64,000 bases of DNA from Clitoria ternatea (Eukaryota; Streptophyta; Magnoliopsida; Fabales; Fabaceae). The DNA is taken from NCBI GenBank assembly GCA_037962975.1, contig CM075670.1, positions 86,183,501 to 86,247,500 of the forward strand. The letters are read 5' to 3'. Position 1 is the first letter of the stretch. The number at the start of each line of letters is the position of its first letter. Below, in pieces: positions 1 to 10,801 of this stretch. The notes under the pieces are model-generated. The model made no database searches. It saw only the letters and a list, made by a program, of their open reading frames with translations, and was not told the origin of the DNA. Position numbers and translations under genes: made by a program.

Positions 1-161
1 TAGGAAAATTCATGTTTTAAATTAAATTTTTTTGTATAAATTGAAAAATTAAAAAGTAATAATAATAATAAAAAAATTTCTTTTCTTTGTTTATTTTGTT
101 CCTTTTGTATGATTTAGGATTCTTATGATTTATTGCTCATGATCATCAAATATCTTATTGT

Positions 162-2134
162 ATGCTATGTATGACTAGAAGAACTTTTGAGCATTTATAT
201 TCATTTGATCCTGAAATTGATAAAACTTTTCATAGATTAATTAGAGAAGCTAGATTTAATAATAACTTTATGGATATTGATAGTGATAGTATCTCATCTA
301 AATCTACTGAAAGTACTACTGCTAGTTTTTTTGATATGGCTGAACCCCGTGAAAGAACTCTTAGAGAACTAGCTGCACCTGAATTCACATACGAAAATTT
401 ATGTATTCAATAATGAAACCCCAAAACGTTCAAGAAGACCATGTCTATCTTAAAGTGTTTCCTCATTCTTTAGAGGGTGTTGCTAAGTATTGGCTACACT
501 ACCTTGCTCTAAGATCAATTACAAGTTGGAATGACTTAAAGAAAATGTTCTTGGAAAAGTTCTTTCCTGCCTCTAGAGCAACTGCAATCCGTAAGGACAT
601 ATCTGGCATTAGGCAACTATCTGGAGAAAGTCTTTATGAGTATTGGGAAAGATTCAAGAAACTCTGTGCAAGTTGCCCTCACCACCAAATTTCTGAAAAA
701 CTTCTTCTTCAGTACTTCTATGAAGGTCTACACCACGTTGATCGCAACATGATTGATGCGGCAAGTGGAGGAGCTTTAGGAGATATGACTATTGCTGAAG
801 CAAGGAACTTGATTGAAAAGATGGCATCCAACTCTCAACAATTCGGTGTGAGAAATGATTCTTTCAAACCCATGTTTGATTCAAACTCTAATTTATCTGG
901 AATTAAATTAGAGAGCAAACTTGATGCTCTTACCACTCTGGTTACACAATTAGTAGTAAATCAAAAATCCATGACTGCTAAAGTATATGGCATCTGCTCT
1001 TCACAAGAGCACCCCACTAATTGTTGTCCTTCTCTACAAGAAAAGGATAATAATAGTCCCCAAGCCTATGCAGCTAACATCTACCATGATAGACCTTCAC
1101 CACAACAACAACATAACCATGATCTTTCCACCAACAGATACAACCCAGGTTGGAGGAACCATCCAAACTTGAGATAGGGTAATCAACAACAAAATCCCCA
1201 ACCTCCATTTCAAAGCAAGACACCAACCTTCCGAAGACCTACACCTCAACCATCCATAAGTGGTCCTTATTTGGAAGAACTAGTGAAACAAATGGCTGCA
1301 CAGAACTTAGAGTATCAACAGAGGAATGATGCTACCATCCAGAGTTTAAGCAACCAAATTGGGCAACTGGCTTCATCATTGAGCCAGTTACAATCTCAAA
1401 ACTCTAACAAATTACCATCTCAACCAGCTGTAAATCCCAGAAATATGAGTGTGATTCAGTTAAGATCAGGTAAGAACCTTGAAGTACCCATACCCAAGGA
1501 ACCTGAGAAACAAACAACTGAGCCTGCAATAGTTGAGAATGATGTACCCTCTTCAAGCACAAGAAAGTCTGAGATTCAACCACCCCAAATTCCACCTCAT
1601 ATCCCTCTTCCTTTCCCACCTAAAGTAATTCCAAGTAAGAAGATAGAAGAAGTGGATAAAGAAATTTTGGATACTTTCAGGAAAGTGGAAGTGAATATAC
1701 CTCTTCTTGATGCAATCAAACAAATTCCCAAGTATGCCAAATTTATGAAAAAGTTGTGTACTCACAAGAGGAGACTCAAAGGCAATGAAAGGATAAGCAT
1801 GGGAAGGAATGTATCTGCACTGCTTGGTAAGGAAGTTCTAAATATTTCTGAGAAATGCAAAGATCCAGGTACGTTCACTATACCCTGTATCATAGGCAAC
1901 AACAAATTTGAAAATTGCATGTTAGATTTAGGAGCTTCAATAAATGTTATGCCTATGTCTGTTTTCAAATCTTTGTCTCTTGGAAATTTACAACCTACTG
2001 GTGTAGTAATTCAGCTAGCCAATAAAAGCACTGCTTACCCTGCTGGAGCTACAGAGGATGTTTTGGTTCAGGTAGAACAACTTGTTTTCCCTGCTGACTT
2101 TTTCGTACTTGATATGGAAGAAGGTATGCCTTAA
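162..2134 (+). pseudogene. gag-PR: Ath1 gag and protease (broken)
   Basis: Gag capsid and aspartic protease of Ath1. The first part (162-413) holds the N-terminal RTLRELAAPEF stretch, which parallels RRTLRQFA in Ath3 gag. It then changes frame at about 401-413. About 40 residues that related gag proteins carry here seem to be missing, so I infer a deletion with a frameshift. From 401 one frame runs to 2134 with a single TAG at 1175-1177. The capsid core is recognisable (AKYWL, FLEKFFPAS, YEYWERFKKLCASCPHH). A Q/N-rich linker follows, then the conserved IQLRSG near 1455 and the protease active site DLGASI near 1927. No CCHC knuckle is visible. The frame closes with TAA inside the protease C-terminus, which continues in frame after it. 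Confidence 0.85.
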
Positions 2135-5100
2135 ATTCCTGTTCCTATAATTTTGGGAAAACCATTTTTGAAAATAGCCCGAACCAAAATAGATGTTCAT
2201 TCTGGAACTCTCTCTATGGAATTTGGTGACACGAGAGTTTAATTCAATATTCTTGATGCCATGAAATACCCATCTGAAAATCATTCTGTTTTCCAAATTG
2301 ACATTATTGATGAACTAGTTTTTGAACATTTTTCTAATGTTGATTTGGAATACATAGGTGATTCAAACAATTGTTTTGCATGCAATGATTCTAGAAGTTG
2401 TGAGATTTGTGCTGAAATTGATAAATACATAATTTCTAATTCAGAGTCTTTAGAGCTGAATGCAGGATTTCAAGAAAATTCTAACAAAATTTTTTAGGTG
2501 CAAGCAGCGGAATCCAAATCTACTTTGTTAGTTCCATCTGTTTTGTAGGCACCTAAGTGAGAATTAAAGCCTCTACCTGAGAACCTCAAGTATGTATACT
2601 TAGGGGATGATGAACAGCTCCCGGTGATAATTTCCACTTCTCTTGATGAAAATCAAGAAGAAAAATTGTTGCAGGTATTGAAAAGACACAAGAAGGCTAT
2701 AGGCTGGACATTGGCAAACATTCCTGGAATCAGCTCATCCATGTGCATGCATAGGATATTTCTAGAGGAAAATGCTAAAGCAGTAAGACAACCTCAAAGG
2801 AGACTCAACCCTATAATCCTTGATGTAGTTAAGAAAGAGATTACCAAGCTTCTACAAGCAGGAATCATTTATCCTATCTCTGATAGCCAATGGGTGAGTC
2901 CGATTCAAGTGGTTCCTAAGAAAACAAGGATCACAGTTATGAAAAATAAAAAGAATGAATTGATCCCTACCAGAGTGCAAAATAGTTGGAGAGTCTGTAT
3001 TGAGTACAGGAGACTAAACCAAGAAACAAAGAAGGACCATTTCCCTTTACCCTACATTGATCAAATGCTTGAGCGTCTTGCAAGTAAATCTTACTACTGT
3101 TTTCTTGATGGATTCTCTGGATATTTTCAAATTCATATTGCACCTGAGGATCAAGAAAAGACCACATTCACCTGTCCCTTTGGCACATTTGCTTATAGGA
3201 GAATTCCATTTGGCCTATGCAATGCTCCTGGAACTTTTCAAAGATGCATGATAAGTATTTTTCATGATTTCATTGAAAATTGAATAGAGGTGTTTATGGA
3301 TGATTTTACTGTTTATGGATCTTCATTTAATGCATGCCTTGATAGTTTGGATAAAGTTTTAAACAAATGTATTAAAACTAACCTTGTCTTGAACTATGAA
3401 AAATGTCATTTTATGGTAAAACAAGGAATAGTTTTAGGGTATGTAATCTCTGAGAAAGGAATTGAGGTAGATCCTGCCAAGATAGAAGTTATATCATATT
3501 TACCTTACCCCTTTGGTGTTTGAGAGGTTCGTTCTTTTCTTGCCCATGCAGGTGTCTACAGAAGATTCATAAAGGATTTTAGCAAGAAGGCTAGACCACT
3601 AATTAGTCTGCTTCAAAAGGATATGGTACTTGAGTTTGATGAAAAGTGTAAGGAGGCTTTTAATTGCCTCAAGCAAGCATTGACTACTACCCCAATAATT
3701 CAAGCACCTGTTTGGACAGCCCTATTTGAGTTGATGTGTGATGCCTCTAATTATACATTGGGAGCTATCCTTGGTCAAAAGATTGACAAGCAGCCTAGGG
3801 TCATCTACTATGCATCTAAAACTTTAGATGCCGCCTAGGTAAATTACACCACTACTAAAAAAGAACTCTTAGCCATTGTTTTTGCATTAGATAAGTTTAG
3901 ATCTTACCTACTCGGTTCTCGAGTAGTTGTCTTTACTGACCATGCAGCTCTGAAGTACTTGTTAAAGAAAGGTGAGTCCAAGCCAAGATTAATTTGTTGG
4001 ATGCTTTTGCTCCAAGAGTTTGACTTGGACATTCGTGACAGAAGTGGAACACAAAACCTTGTGGCAGACCATTTAAGAAGAATTAAGAATGCTCCTGATT
4101 CGGCACCTATTCGGGACCATGTTCCCGATGAACACTTCATGAGTATTTCTAACTCTTTTGATACACCTTGGTTTACTAACATTGTAAATTATCTTATTGC
4201 TTCTGTTTTTCCACCATATGCATCCAGAAACCAAATTTCAAAATTAAAAAGTGATGCAAAGTATTATATATGGGATGACCCGTACTTGTGGAAATTATGT
4301 AATGATCAGGTGATTCGAAGATGCATTCCCGATCATGAGATAGAATCGGTTCTTTGATTCTACCATGCTTCACCAGTTGGTGGACATTTTGGTCCACAAA
4401 GAACAGCAAGGAAGGTGTTAGACTCTGGTTTATACTGGCCCATAATTTTTAAGGATGCATGGAGAACTTGTAACACTTGTGAGGAATGCCAAAGAGCTGG
4501 TAATGCTATCACATGGAAACAACAGATGCCTCAGTAACCTTTGTTGTTTTGTGAAGTATTTGATGTTTGGGGCATTGATTTTATGGGTCTATTGGTTTTA
4601 CTTACATTTTATTGGCTGTAGATTATGTTTCTAGATGGGTGGAAGCTAAAGCCACCAGGACTAATGATGCTCGAGTTGTTATGGATTTTGTTAGATCTCA
4701 AATTTTTTACAGGTTTGGCATCCCGAGAGCAATCATTAGTGATCAAGGAACACACTTCTACAACAGGACCATGCAAGTTATGCTCAAAAAGTATGGGGTT
4801 ATTCATAGAGTCTCTACTCTATATCACCCCCAAACCAATGGACAAGCAAAAGTCTCTAACAGAGAAATCAAAAGAATCCTGGAAAAGATAGTACAGCCTA
4901 ACAGAAAGGATTGGAGCAGGAAACTGGATGATGCTCTTCGGGTACATAGAACAGCTTTTAAGGCACCTATAGGAAGGTCTCCCTATAGAATTATTTTTGG
5001 TAAGGCATGTCATCTTCCAATGGAGATTGAGCATCGTGCTTTTTGGGCTGTAAAATCTTGCAACTTAGCACTTGATCAAGCAGGTGAGGAAAGAAAATTA

Positions 5101-5331
5101 CAATTGAATGAGCTTGATGAGATCCATTTGGCATCTTATGAGAACTCGAAGTTCTATAAGGAGAAAACAAAGAAATTCCATGATAGCTCAATAGCTAAAA
5201 AGGATTTTGCTGTTGGACAGAAAGTGCTACTGTTTAATTCCCGGTTGAAACTGATGGCCGGAAAATTACGCTCCAAATGGGAAGGACCTTTCATTGTTAC
5301 TAATGTATTTCCCCATAGAGTTGTTAAATAA
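2135..5331 (+). pseudogene. pol: Ath1 pol: RT, RNase H, integrase (broken)
   Basis: Polyprotein remnant in the gag frame up to about 4590, then one frame on. Order: protease tail and linker (2135-2600), reverse transcriptase (about 2624-3530), RNase H (about 3700-4085), integrase (about 4350-5331). RT shows the KEITKLLQAGIIYPISDS region, YCFLDGFSGY and the catalytic FMDD variant at about 3296. RNase H shows LMCDASN, KELLA and DHAALKYLL. Integrase shows an HHCC zinc motif (4360-4500), then GIDFMG, ISDQGTHF and QTNGQAKVSNRE, which fit the D, D, E triad. In-frame stops lie near 2240, 2495, 2546, 3281, 3521, 3836, 4355 and 4535. A small indel near 4595 moves the integrase core to another frame. 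The product would need many corrections, so I call it a fossil. Confidence 0.88.
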
Positions 5332-6781
5332 AAAGTGAAAACTCCAATAAAAGCTTCAAGGTTAATGGACAACGTTTGAAGCCATTTCATAAAAATCCTT
5401 CACTTGTAGATGTTACAATGGAGGAAGATACTTTGGGGGAACCACTTCTTGATCCCCCTTGAGGGAGTTTTTCTTACCCATCTCTTTACTTTTTCATTCT
5501 GTTGTCTATTTTGTATGCTCTATCTTACATTGAGGATAATGTATGATTTAAGTGTGGGGGTAGGATTCTTCTTGTATGATATTTTGGGATTATTTTTGTG
5601 TGACCAGTTTTTGAAAAAAATAAAATAAAAATAATAATAAAATAAAATAAAATAAAAGATTATGTGTTTTTGTTTTAAAATGTCATGTTTTATTAGAATT
5701 TTAAGATATGCATGAGTAACAGGTAAATTCTTTCATGATTGATATGAGCCTAATGATATGTTATAATTCAAACTCAAGTATTTTTGGTATGTTGAGAATG
5801 ACATGATAATTCAGAGATGATCATATATGATAGAATTATACCTTGTGAGAATCTTGAGCCTTAAAAAATTTGATGGATCACTTTACACTATCTGAATTCT
5901 TTCATGTGTGGTTTATTCCTGAATACTTACATCTCAATCTTTGTCTTATTTCTTGATGATACTTGAAACTCATATACATGTATTTGAAAGGACACATGCA
6001 TTTTGTTCAATTAAGCCACTTTGAGCCTACTTAACTATTTCTTTGTTGCAGCTCAAGTAAGCCATAAAAAAAACACCAAAAATATACATACCTTAAGGAA
6101 TATATTGGAGCTTTGGAATCAAGTCAAAAACAGGCATTCAAATAAGTGTGGGAGTGTTCAAAAAGGAGTCGTAACCCTTGTCTTAAGTGTTAAGTAATCG
6201 TATTAAAAAAAATGATGAATGAATAGAAAGAAATATTTTGATGATTGCGACCAAAAGAAATTGGAACACAAAGTCTTATATTCTCATGCTTACCTATTAA
6301 ATTATTTGCTCCTTATTCTTTTTGGTACTTGGCACAAATTCTAAATTTTACCACCCATTTTAACCTTGGCCATATTACAACCTTAGAAAGCCCTGTTGAT
6401 CTATACATGCATTTGTGTTGATTGTGGAATTGAGAAACTTGCCAAATTTATAGACTGTCTATTTTTTAGGAAATGTTTTGAGAGTATACACAAACCTTAA
6501 ACACTTGATAGTTGAGAGTATGTCTTGTGAGGTTCTGTCACTTATGATCTTCTTCTCAGTTTAATTTAATTCTCACATGCCTAAGTGTTTGAATGATTTT
6601 TATATATGTCTTGATGCTCTGTATCTTGCATGTTGAATAACTCTTGTTTCTCTGTATATTCCTAAGATTTCATGCTAATTTTGTGTGTTATTGTTTTCAA
6701 CTTAATGTTTTCAATAAATTGTAATACTTGTTTTCATTCTGATTTTGCCTGGGAGTGCAAAAGAATAAGTGTGGGAGTATT
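5332..6781 (+). other. Ath1 3' untranslated region, no env-like ORF
   Basis: This 1.45 kb region between integrase and the 3' LTR has no convincing reading frame, in contrast to Ath2 and Ath3, which carry ORF3 at this position. It is AT-rich with short A/T runs near 5620-5660. It holds three purine-rich G boxes resembling the element's polypurine tract: TAAGTGTGGGGG near 5550, AATAAGTGTGGGAGTGTT at 6141-6158 and AATAAGTGTGGGAGTATT at 6764-6781. The last abuts the LTR and is the functional-looking one. Confidence 0.7.
6764..6781 (+). other. Ath1 polypurine tract
   Basis: Purine-rich tract with GTGGGAG immediately before the LTR start TGATGATGC at 6782. This is the usual priming place for plus-strand DNA synthesis in LTR elements. 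Confidence 0.7.
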
Positions 6782-7063
6782 TGATGATGCATAATTTATC
6801 CTTAATTCTTCACTTTAAATATGTATAATTTGTCATCACTTATTGTGTAATATATTGCATTTTAACACATTTTCATCATTTGAGCTTTATTTAATATTTG
6901 ATTTTAAAATGAATTAAGGATTAATTTTTAATAAATGTTAGCTTTTTCTTGTTTTGTAGTGTATGATTGAGCCTGCAATTGAAAAATGATTACCACAGGT
7001 CAAACTGAAGAAGCCACGCCTCAAGAAATGGTCAAAAATTCAAGAAAAGCACTAGAACAGGTC

Positions 7064-7305
7064 TGGGAATCGATTCACCAACCTGGGAATCGATTCCTAC
7101 ACAAAATCAAAGCCAGGAATCGATTCATGCACCTTGGGAATCGATTCATATAGCTGGGAATCGATTCCCACCCCCTTAGGAATCGATTCATGGAGTTTTA
7201 AAGGCCTGGGAATCGATTCATCTCACTGGGAATCGATTCGTGCATGAAGTTTGCCCAAAATTTGCCTTGATGAATCGAGTCCTACCCCTTTATGAATCGA
7301 TTTAT
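7064..7305. repeat. Ath1 U3 array of paired AATCGATT palindromes
   Basis: Ten AATCGATT cores, mostly within GGGAATCGATTC. Nine are exact and one is degenerate (7273). Core starts: 7068, 7088, 7118, 7139, 7159, 7181, 7211, 7231, 7273, 7295. Spacings are 20, 30, 21, 20, 22, 30, 20, 42 and 22 bp, so they read as five pairs near 21 bp apart with gaps close to two, three or four helical turns. The linkers between cores are not similar to each other. The array ends 120 bp before the TATA box. Confidence 0.9.
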
Positions 7306-7421
7306 CTAGTGAAAACAACAGATAACGCATTATGAAAGTGGAATCAACACTGAACAATTATTAATTATGCACTAACATTCCACTTGCTACTTTTAATTGT
7401 ATCTGGCACCATTTCTTCTCC

Positions 7422-7428
7422 TATAAAA
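7422..7428 (+). promoter_or_regulatory. Ath1 LTR TATA box
   Basis: TATAAAA within CTCCTATAAAAAGG, followed about 60-100 bp later by a CT-rich tract typical of plant LTR transcript leaders. It lies 120 bp after the last palindrome. Confidence 0.6.
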
Positions 7429-7610
7429 AGGAAGGATTACAAGCTTGAAAATGCACCCCATTCCTTCAGAGAAACCATTCGTTCTTCCTTTTCTTCTTCT
7501 CCGTTTCTTCTTCTTCTTCCTTCAGTTATTCATTTCCAGGTTAGGTTCTTTTTATTTTCAGTTTGTTTTAATTATGGAGGGCTAAAACCCCTAGATTGAT
7601 TTTCTTGGAG

Positions 7611-7617
7611 AATATTG
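7611..7617. other. Cop1 left target-site direct repeat
   Basis: AATATTG lies directly left of the Cop1 5' LTR (TGTTTGAATATG at 7618) and recurs at 17557-17563 directly right of the 3' LTR. Copia elements normally duplicate 5 bp. Read as AATAT, the left copy is followed by two extra bases (TG) before the LTR; read as 7 bp, the fit is exact. Confidence 0.8.
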
Positions 7618-7724
7618 TGTTTGAATATGTTTTCAGGTTCAAGGATTTTGATAATGACAAAGGACTCTTGAAGAAACTCTTGGAGAAACAAGAAACAACA
7701 TCAGACTTGCAAAAACACGTATAC

Positions 7725-8173
7725 TAATCGATTAGGAAGGCAGAGCTAATCGATTAGATAGCTTCTGTTTTGGTCTATACTCAATTACATAGTGAAGACT
7801 AATCGATTACAGGGATTCTGTTTGTTAACTAATCGATTACACCAACACACCTAATCGATTACCAAGTTGAGAAATTGGATTAAAGGTATCAGGTACTTAT
7901 GCTAATCGATTACAGCATATCAGATAATCGATTACAGGGCTACTGTTTTTACACTAATCGATTAGACACAAGGCATAATCGATTACCAAGCTGCGTAACC
8001 AAATTAAGTGCATCAGGTGTCGTCACTAATCGATTACAAGGCAAGACATAATCGATTACCAAGGTTCTGAGTTATAGCTAATCGATTACATGGTGTACCC
8101 TAATCGATTACAGAACGAAAAACATTGAAGATTTTAAAGTGTGATCGATTACAGCTCGAGGCGTAATCGATTA
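7725..8173. repeat. Cop1 U3 array: eight phased pairs of AATCGATT
   Basis: Sixteen cores in the context TAATCGATTAC. Starts: 7726, 7748, 7779 (degenerate), 7801, 7831, 7853, 7904, 7926, 7956, 7977, 8028, 8050, 8080, 8102, 8143 (GATCGATT), 8165. Spacings are 22, 31, 22, 30, 22, 51, 22, 30, 21, 51, 22, 30, 22, 41 and 22. They form eight pairs of 21-22 bp. Pair-to-pair distances are 52-53, 72-73 or 63 bp, all near whole helical turns. The linkers differ but reuse words such as TTCTGTTT and YATCAGG. The array ends 121 bp before the TATA box. Confidence 0.95.
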
Positions 8174-8293
8174 CGATAGTGCCAGAATTTGGGGAAAGTG
8201 CTTTTTAGGTGGAAACCAGCTCATTTCTCCATATCTCTCAAACACCCATCACATGCAACAGCTCGGAACTTCATTATGCTCTTCTCCTAGGTC

Positions 8294-8300
8294 TATAAAT
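8294..8300 (+). promoter_or_regulatory. Cop1 5' LTR TATA box
   Basis: TATAAAT in GGTCTATAAATGCAAG, followed by a CT/A-rich start region near 8310-8340. The same box is at 16781-16787 in the 3' LTR. It is the likely element promoter. Confidence 0.65.
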
Positions 8301-9073
8301 GCAAGACTCCTTCAAGCTACTCAAAGCATCAATCATATCCATCAAAGGGAAATCAATTCTTAAGTCTTGTGAGTCTTATTCTTGCATTGTCTTCATTTTT
8401 CTAAAACTTAGAACTTCAACTTGTATATTCTTTCTTGTTGAGAGTTAGAATTTGAGAGAGCTTTCACTTGTATATCTACTCTATTTAGAGAGTCATTATC
8501 TTGTAAACACTATAAAACACAAAGGTTTTTCACTCTAGGTTGAGTGGTCACAAAGGTTGGGGTTCAACCTTTGGGTATTGAGAGTTTGAGAGATTGGGTG
8601 GGTTACCCTTGTGCTAGTGAGGATTGAGTTCTTGAGTGTGGGACACTAGGAAGCTGCAATTGCTCATAGCTTGTAATCTCTAAACTTCAATAGTGGGAAT
8701 CCTTCAAGTGGGTTGCTTGAAGGCGAGACATACACCGGGGTTGGTGAAACTCGTTAAATCAGTTTGCAAGCTCTTCTCCCTTACTCTTTTACATTTATAT
8801 ACTACATTTGATTGTTTTGTATTGGTTGATTGTGATTTACTTACTTGAGCTTGCTTGAATTAGTTAACTTTAAACATTGCACACCAAGTGTTTGACAAAT
8901 TGTCTAAGCTATATTTACCTCTTGTTTTGTATTGTCTCTTGTATTAAACTTGATTTCACTTACATAATCTTTAAACTTGTGATAAAAGAATCAAGTTCAA
9001 AGGCCTTCCAAGCAAAGTTTTAAAAACTCAATTCACCCCCCCTCTTAAGTATTGAGGCCACTTGAATAACAAG

Positions 9074-9085
9074 TGGTATCAGAGC
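9074..9085 (+). other. Cop1 primer binding site (initiator Met tRNA)
   Basis: TGGTATCAGAGC, two bases after the LTR end. This is the standard complement of the 3' end of plant initiator methionine tRNA used by copia elements. Confidence 0.9.
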
Positions 9086-9126
9086 TTGACTCTTGGAAGA
9101 TCAAGCTTGACAGCTTCAAGAGATAA

Positions 9127-10683
9127 ATGGCCTCAAGTTCTCTAAATCTTTTTCTAGATGGTGGTGCCACAAATAGACCTCCCGCTTTCAATAGGGAAGG
9201 ATATGCGTTTTGGAAGGAAAGAATGAAAATTTTTGTTCAATCAATTGATTTAAGAATTTGGAATGCCATTGAAAATGGTCCTTTTATACCCATGCATACT
9301 GTTAATGGTAAAAATGTTGAGAAACCCATGGATGATTGGACAAATGATGAAGAAAAGAAAGTACAATATAATTATAAGGCTAAAAGTCTCATTACTCTTG
9401 CATTAGGTCCCGATGAATTCTTTAGGGTAATGACTTGTCAATCGGCCAAGGAAATGTGGGATACTTTACAAGTAACCCATGAAGGTACTAGTGATGTAAA
9501 AGACTCTAAGATTAGTACCTTGACTAGTCAATATGAAAGCTTTAGGATAAATTCAAGGGAAACCATTGTAGAAATGCAAAAGAGATTTACCCTTATAATT
9601 AATCATCTTATTACTCTTGGTAAAGTTTATACTAACAAAGAACTTGTGCATAAAGTTTTGAAAAGTCTTAGCAGGGAATGGCAACATCTCTTCGCTGCCA
9701 TTAAACAATCCCCAAGCATCAACAAGATGTCTCTTGCCACACTCTTCAGAAAGTTACAAGAGCAAGAGCAAGAACTAAGGGATTTAAAGCTAGCGGAGGA
9801 AGAAGAAAAATCCTCCAAGAAGAAAGGCCTAGCTCTCAAGGCCACTTCTACACATGAAGAAGAATCATGTAGTGATCTTGACGAAGAAGAAGAATTTGGA
9901 ATGTTTGTAAAGTGATTTGGGAAGTTCATGAGAATCAAACGATTCCAAAAGAACTTCAAACCCCAAGGTAAAAAACCAATTCCTAATGAAACCTCTTCCT
10001 CAGCAAACTGTTTTGAATGTGGCAAGGAAGGGCACTTCAAGGTAGACTGCCCAAATCTTAAGAAGAAGAACAAGGAGAAAAGAGGAAGAAGAAGAGCTTA
10101 CATCGCTTGGGACAAAAACGATGTAAGTAGCTCCGATGAGTCCGAAAATGAAGAAGCAAACCTTTGCTTGATGGAAAATCATCAAGAGGAAGATGATGAG
10201 GTAAGTCTTCTAGACTTAGATAGAAATGAATTGCTTGATGCATTTGAAGAGCTGTATGACAAGTTTATTAAAATCTCCAATAAATATAAATTGTCAAGAA
10301 AAACCATAGATACTCTTGAAACACATCTTATAGAACTTGGCAAAGAAAATGCTTGTCTAAAAGAAAAATTAATAAATGTTCAAACATGCTCTAAGAACAA
10401 ACCTTATGATTTTGCAAAGAAATGTGACATCTTAGAAACCAAGGTCTTAGACCTAAACAGAACATTAGAAAAGTTTACAAATGGTAGAGACAAACTGAAT
10501 GTATTACTTGGAAACCAAAGATGTATGTTTGGTAAAATTGGTTTAGGATATAACTCTACCAAAAAGGAAAAACATTACAAAAACTTCTTTGTGCCACCTA
10601 GAAGATCACCATCACCTTTTATGAAGTGTAATCATTATGGCTTTAAAGGGCATAACTCTTCAAATTGTAGTGTTAGAAAATAA
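9127..10683 (+). pseudogene. gag: Cop1 gag (one internal stop)
   Basis: Copia-type gag beginning MASSSLNLFLDG, 42 bp after the primer site. One frame runs 9127-10683 with a single TGA at 9913-9915; a CGA to TGA transition is the simplest cause. Residues 20-230 carry the conserved FNREGYAFWKERM, KEMWDTLQVTHEGT and LKSLSREW segments of the family. An acidic, coiled stretch leads to the zinc knuckle CFECGKEGHFKVDC (CX2CX4HX4C) near 10014. A long coiled-coil region follows and a second, broken knuckle near 10625 (CNHYGFKGHNSSNC). The protein would coat the RNA in virus-like particles. The link into protease changes frame after 10683. Confidence 0.88.
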
Positions 10684-10801
10684 GGACCAAAGGTTATAAG
10701 GTGTGGGTTCCCAAAGGGACATTACCATAAGCTAACCTAAAGGACCCAACATAAAATGGGTACCTAGCTCTCTAAACTAATTTTTTTTGTAGGTATGCCT
10801 C

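Larger units (their letters stand above)
1..7615 (+). mobile_element. Ath1: Athila-type Ty3/gypsy retrotransposon, left part
   Basis: This is a degenerate Athila-like element seen from just after its primer site. It has a leader (1-161), gag, protease, RT, RNase H, integrase, a 1.4 kb untranslated 3' region without an env-position ORF, and the first 834 bp of its 3' LTR. The gag and RT resemble those of Ath2 and Ath3 in this window and the Athila group as I recall it. The 3' LTR is interrupted at 7611-7617 by the copia element Cop1 and resumes at 17562. The 5' LTR must lie left of the window. About ten in-frame stops, a gag deletion and an integrase frameshift show that it is dead. Confidence 0.88.
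6782..7615 (+). repeat. Ath1 3' LTR, first segment
   Basis: First 834 bp of the 3' LTR (U3 and start of R), beginning TGATGATGC after the polypurine tract. It contains the AATCGATT palindrome array (7064-7305), a TATA box (7422-7428) and a pyrimidine-rich stretch after it (7480-7530). It ends at the Cop1 insertion. The sequence joins smoothly across the insert: GGAGAATAT on the left continues as TGTAATATAATTTTGAGG on the right. Total LTR length with the second segment is about 1,591 bp. The other LTR is outside the window, so the start rests on the polypurine tract and TG. Confidence 0.75.
7618..9071 (+). repeat. Cop1 5' LTR
   Basis: 1,454 bp, from TGTTTGAATATG to TTGAATAACA, matching 16105-17556 closely. 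U3 contains the AATCGATT array (7725-8173), then a TATA box at 8294-8300. R/U5 contains a GTTGAGTGGTCACAAAGG stretch and the C-run before the end. One core at about 7779 is broken here but intact in the 3' LTR. Conversely, the core at 8050 is intact here and broken in the 3' copy. Confidence 0.93.

Noticed and set aside
7725..8173. Regular short repeats with variable spacers, superficially like a CRISPR array
   Set aside because: Plant retrotransposon context, repeats of 8-12 bp with 12-43 bp linkers, no cas genes; the same arrays occur in both LTRs.
9074..9085. tRNA-like match TGGTATCAGAGC
   Set aside because: It is the primer binding site complementary to a tRNA 3' end, not a tRNA gene.
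9627..10073. 148-codon minus-strand open frame
   Set aside because: Antisense of Cop1 gag; Ser/Phe-rich shadow of its Lys/Glu-rich end.
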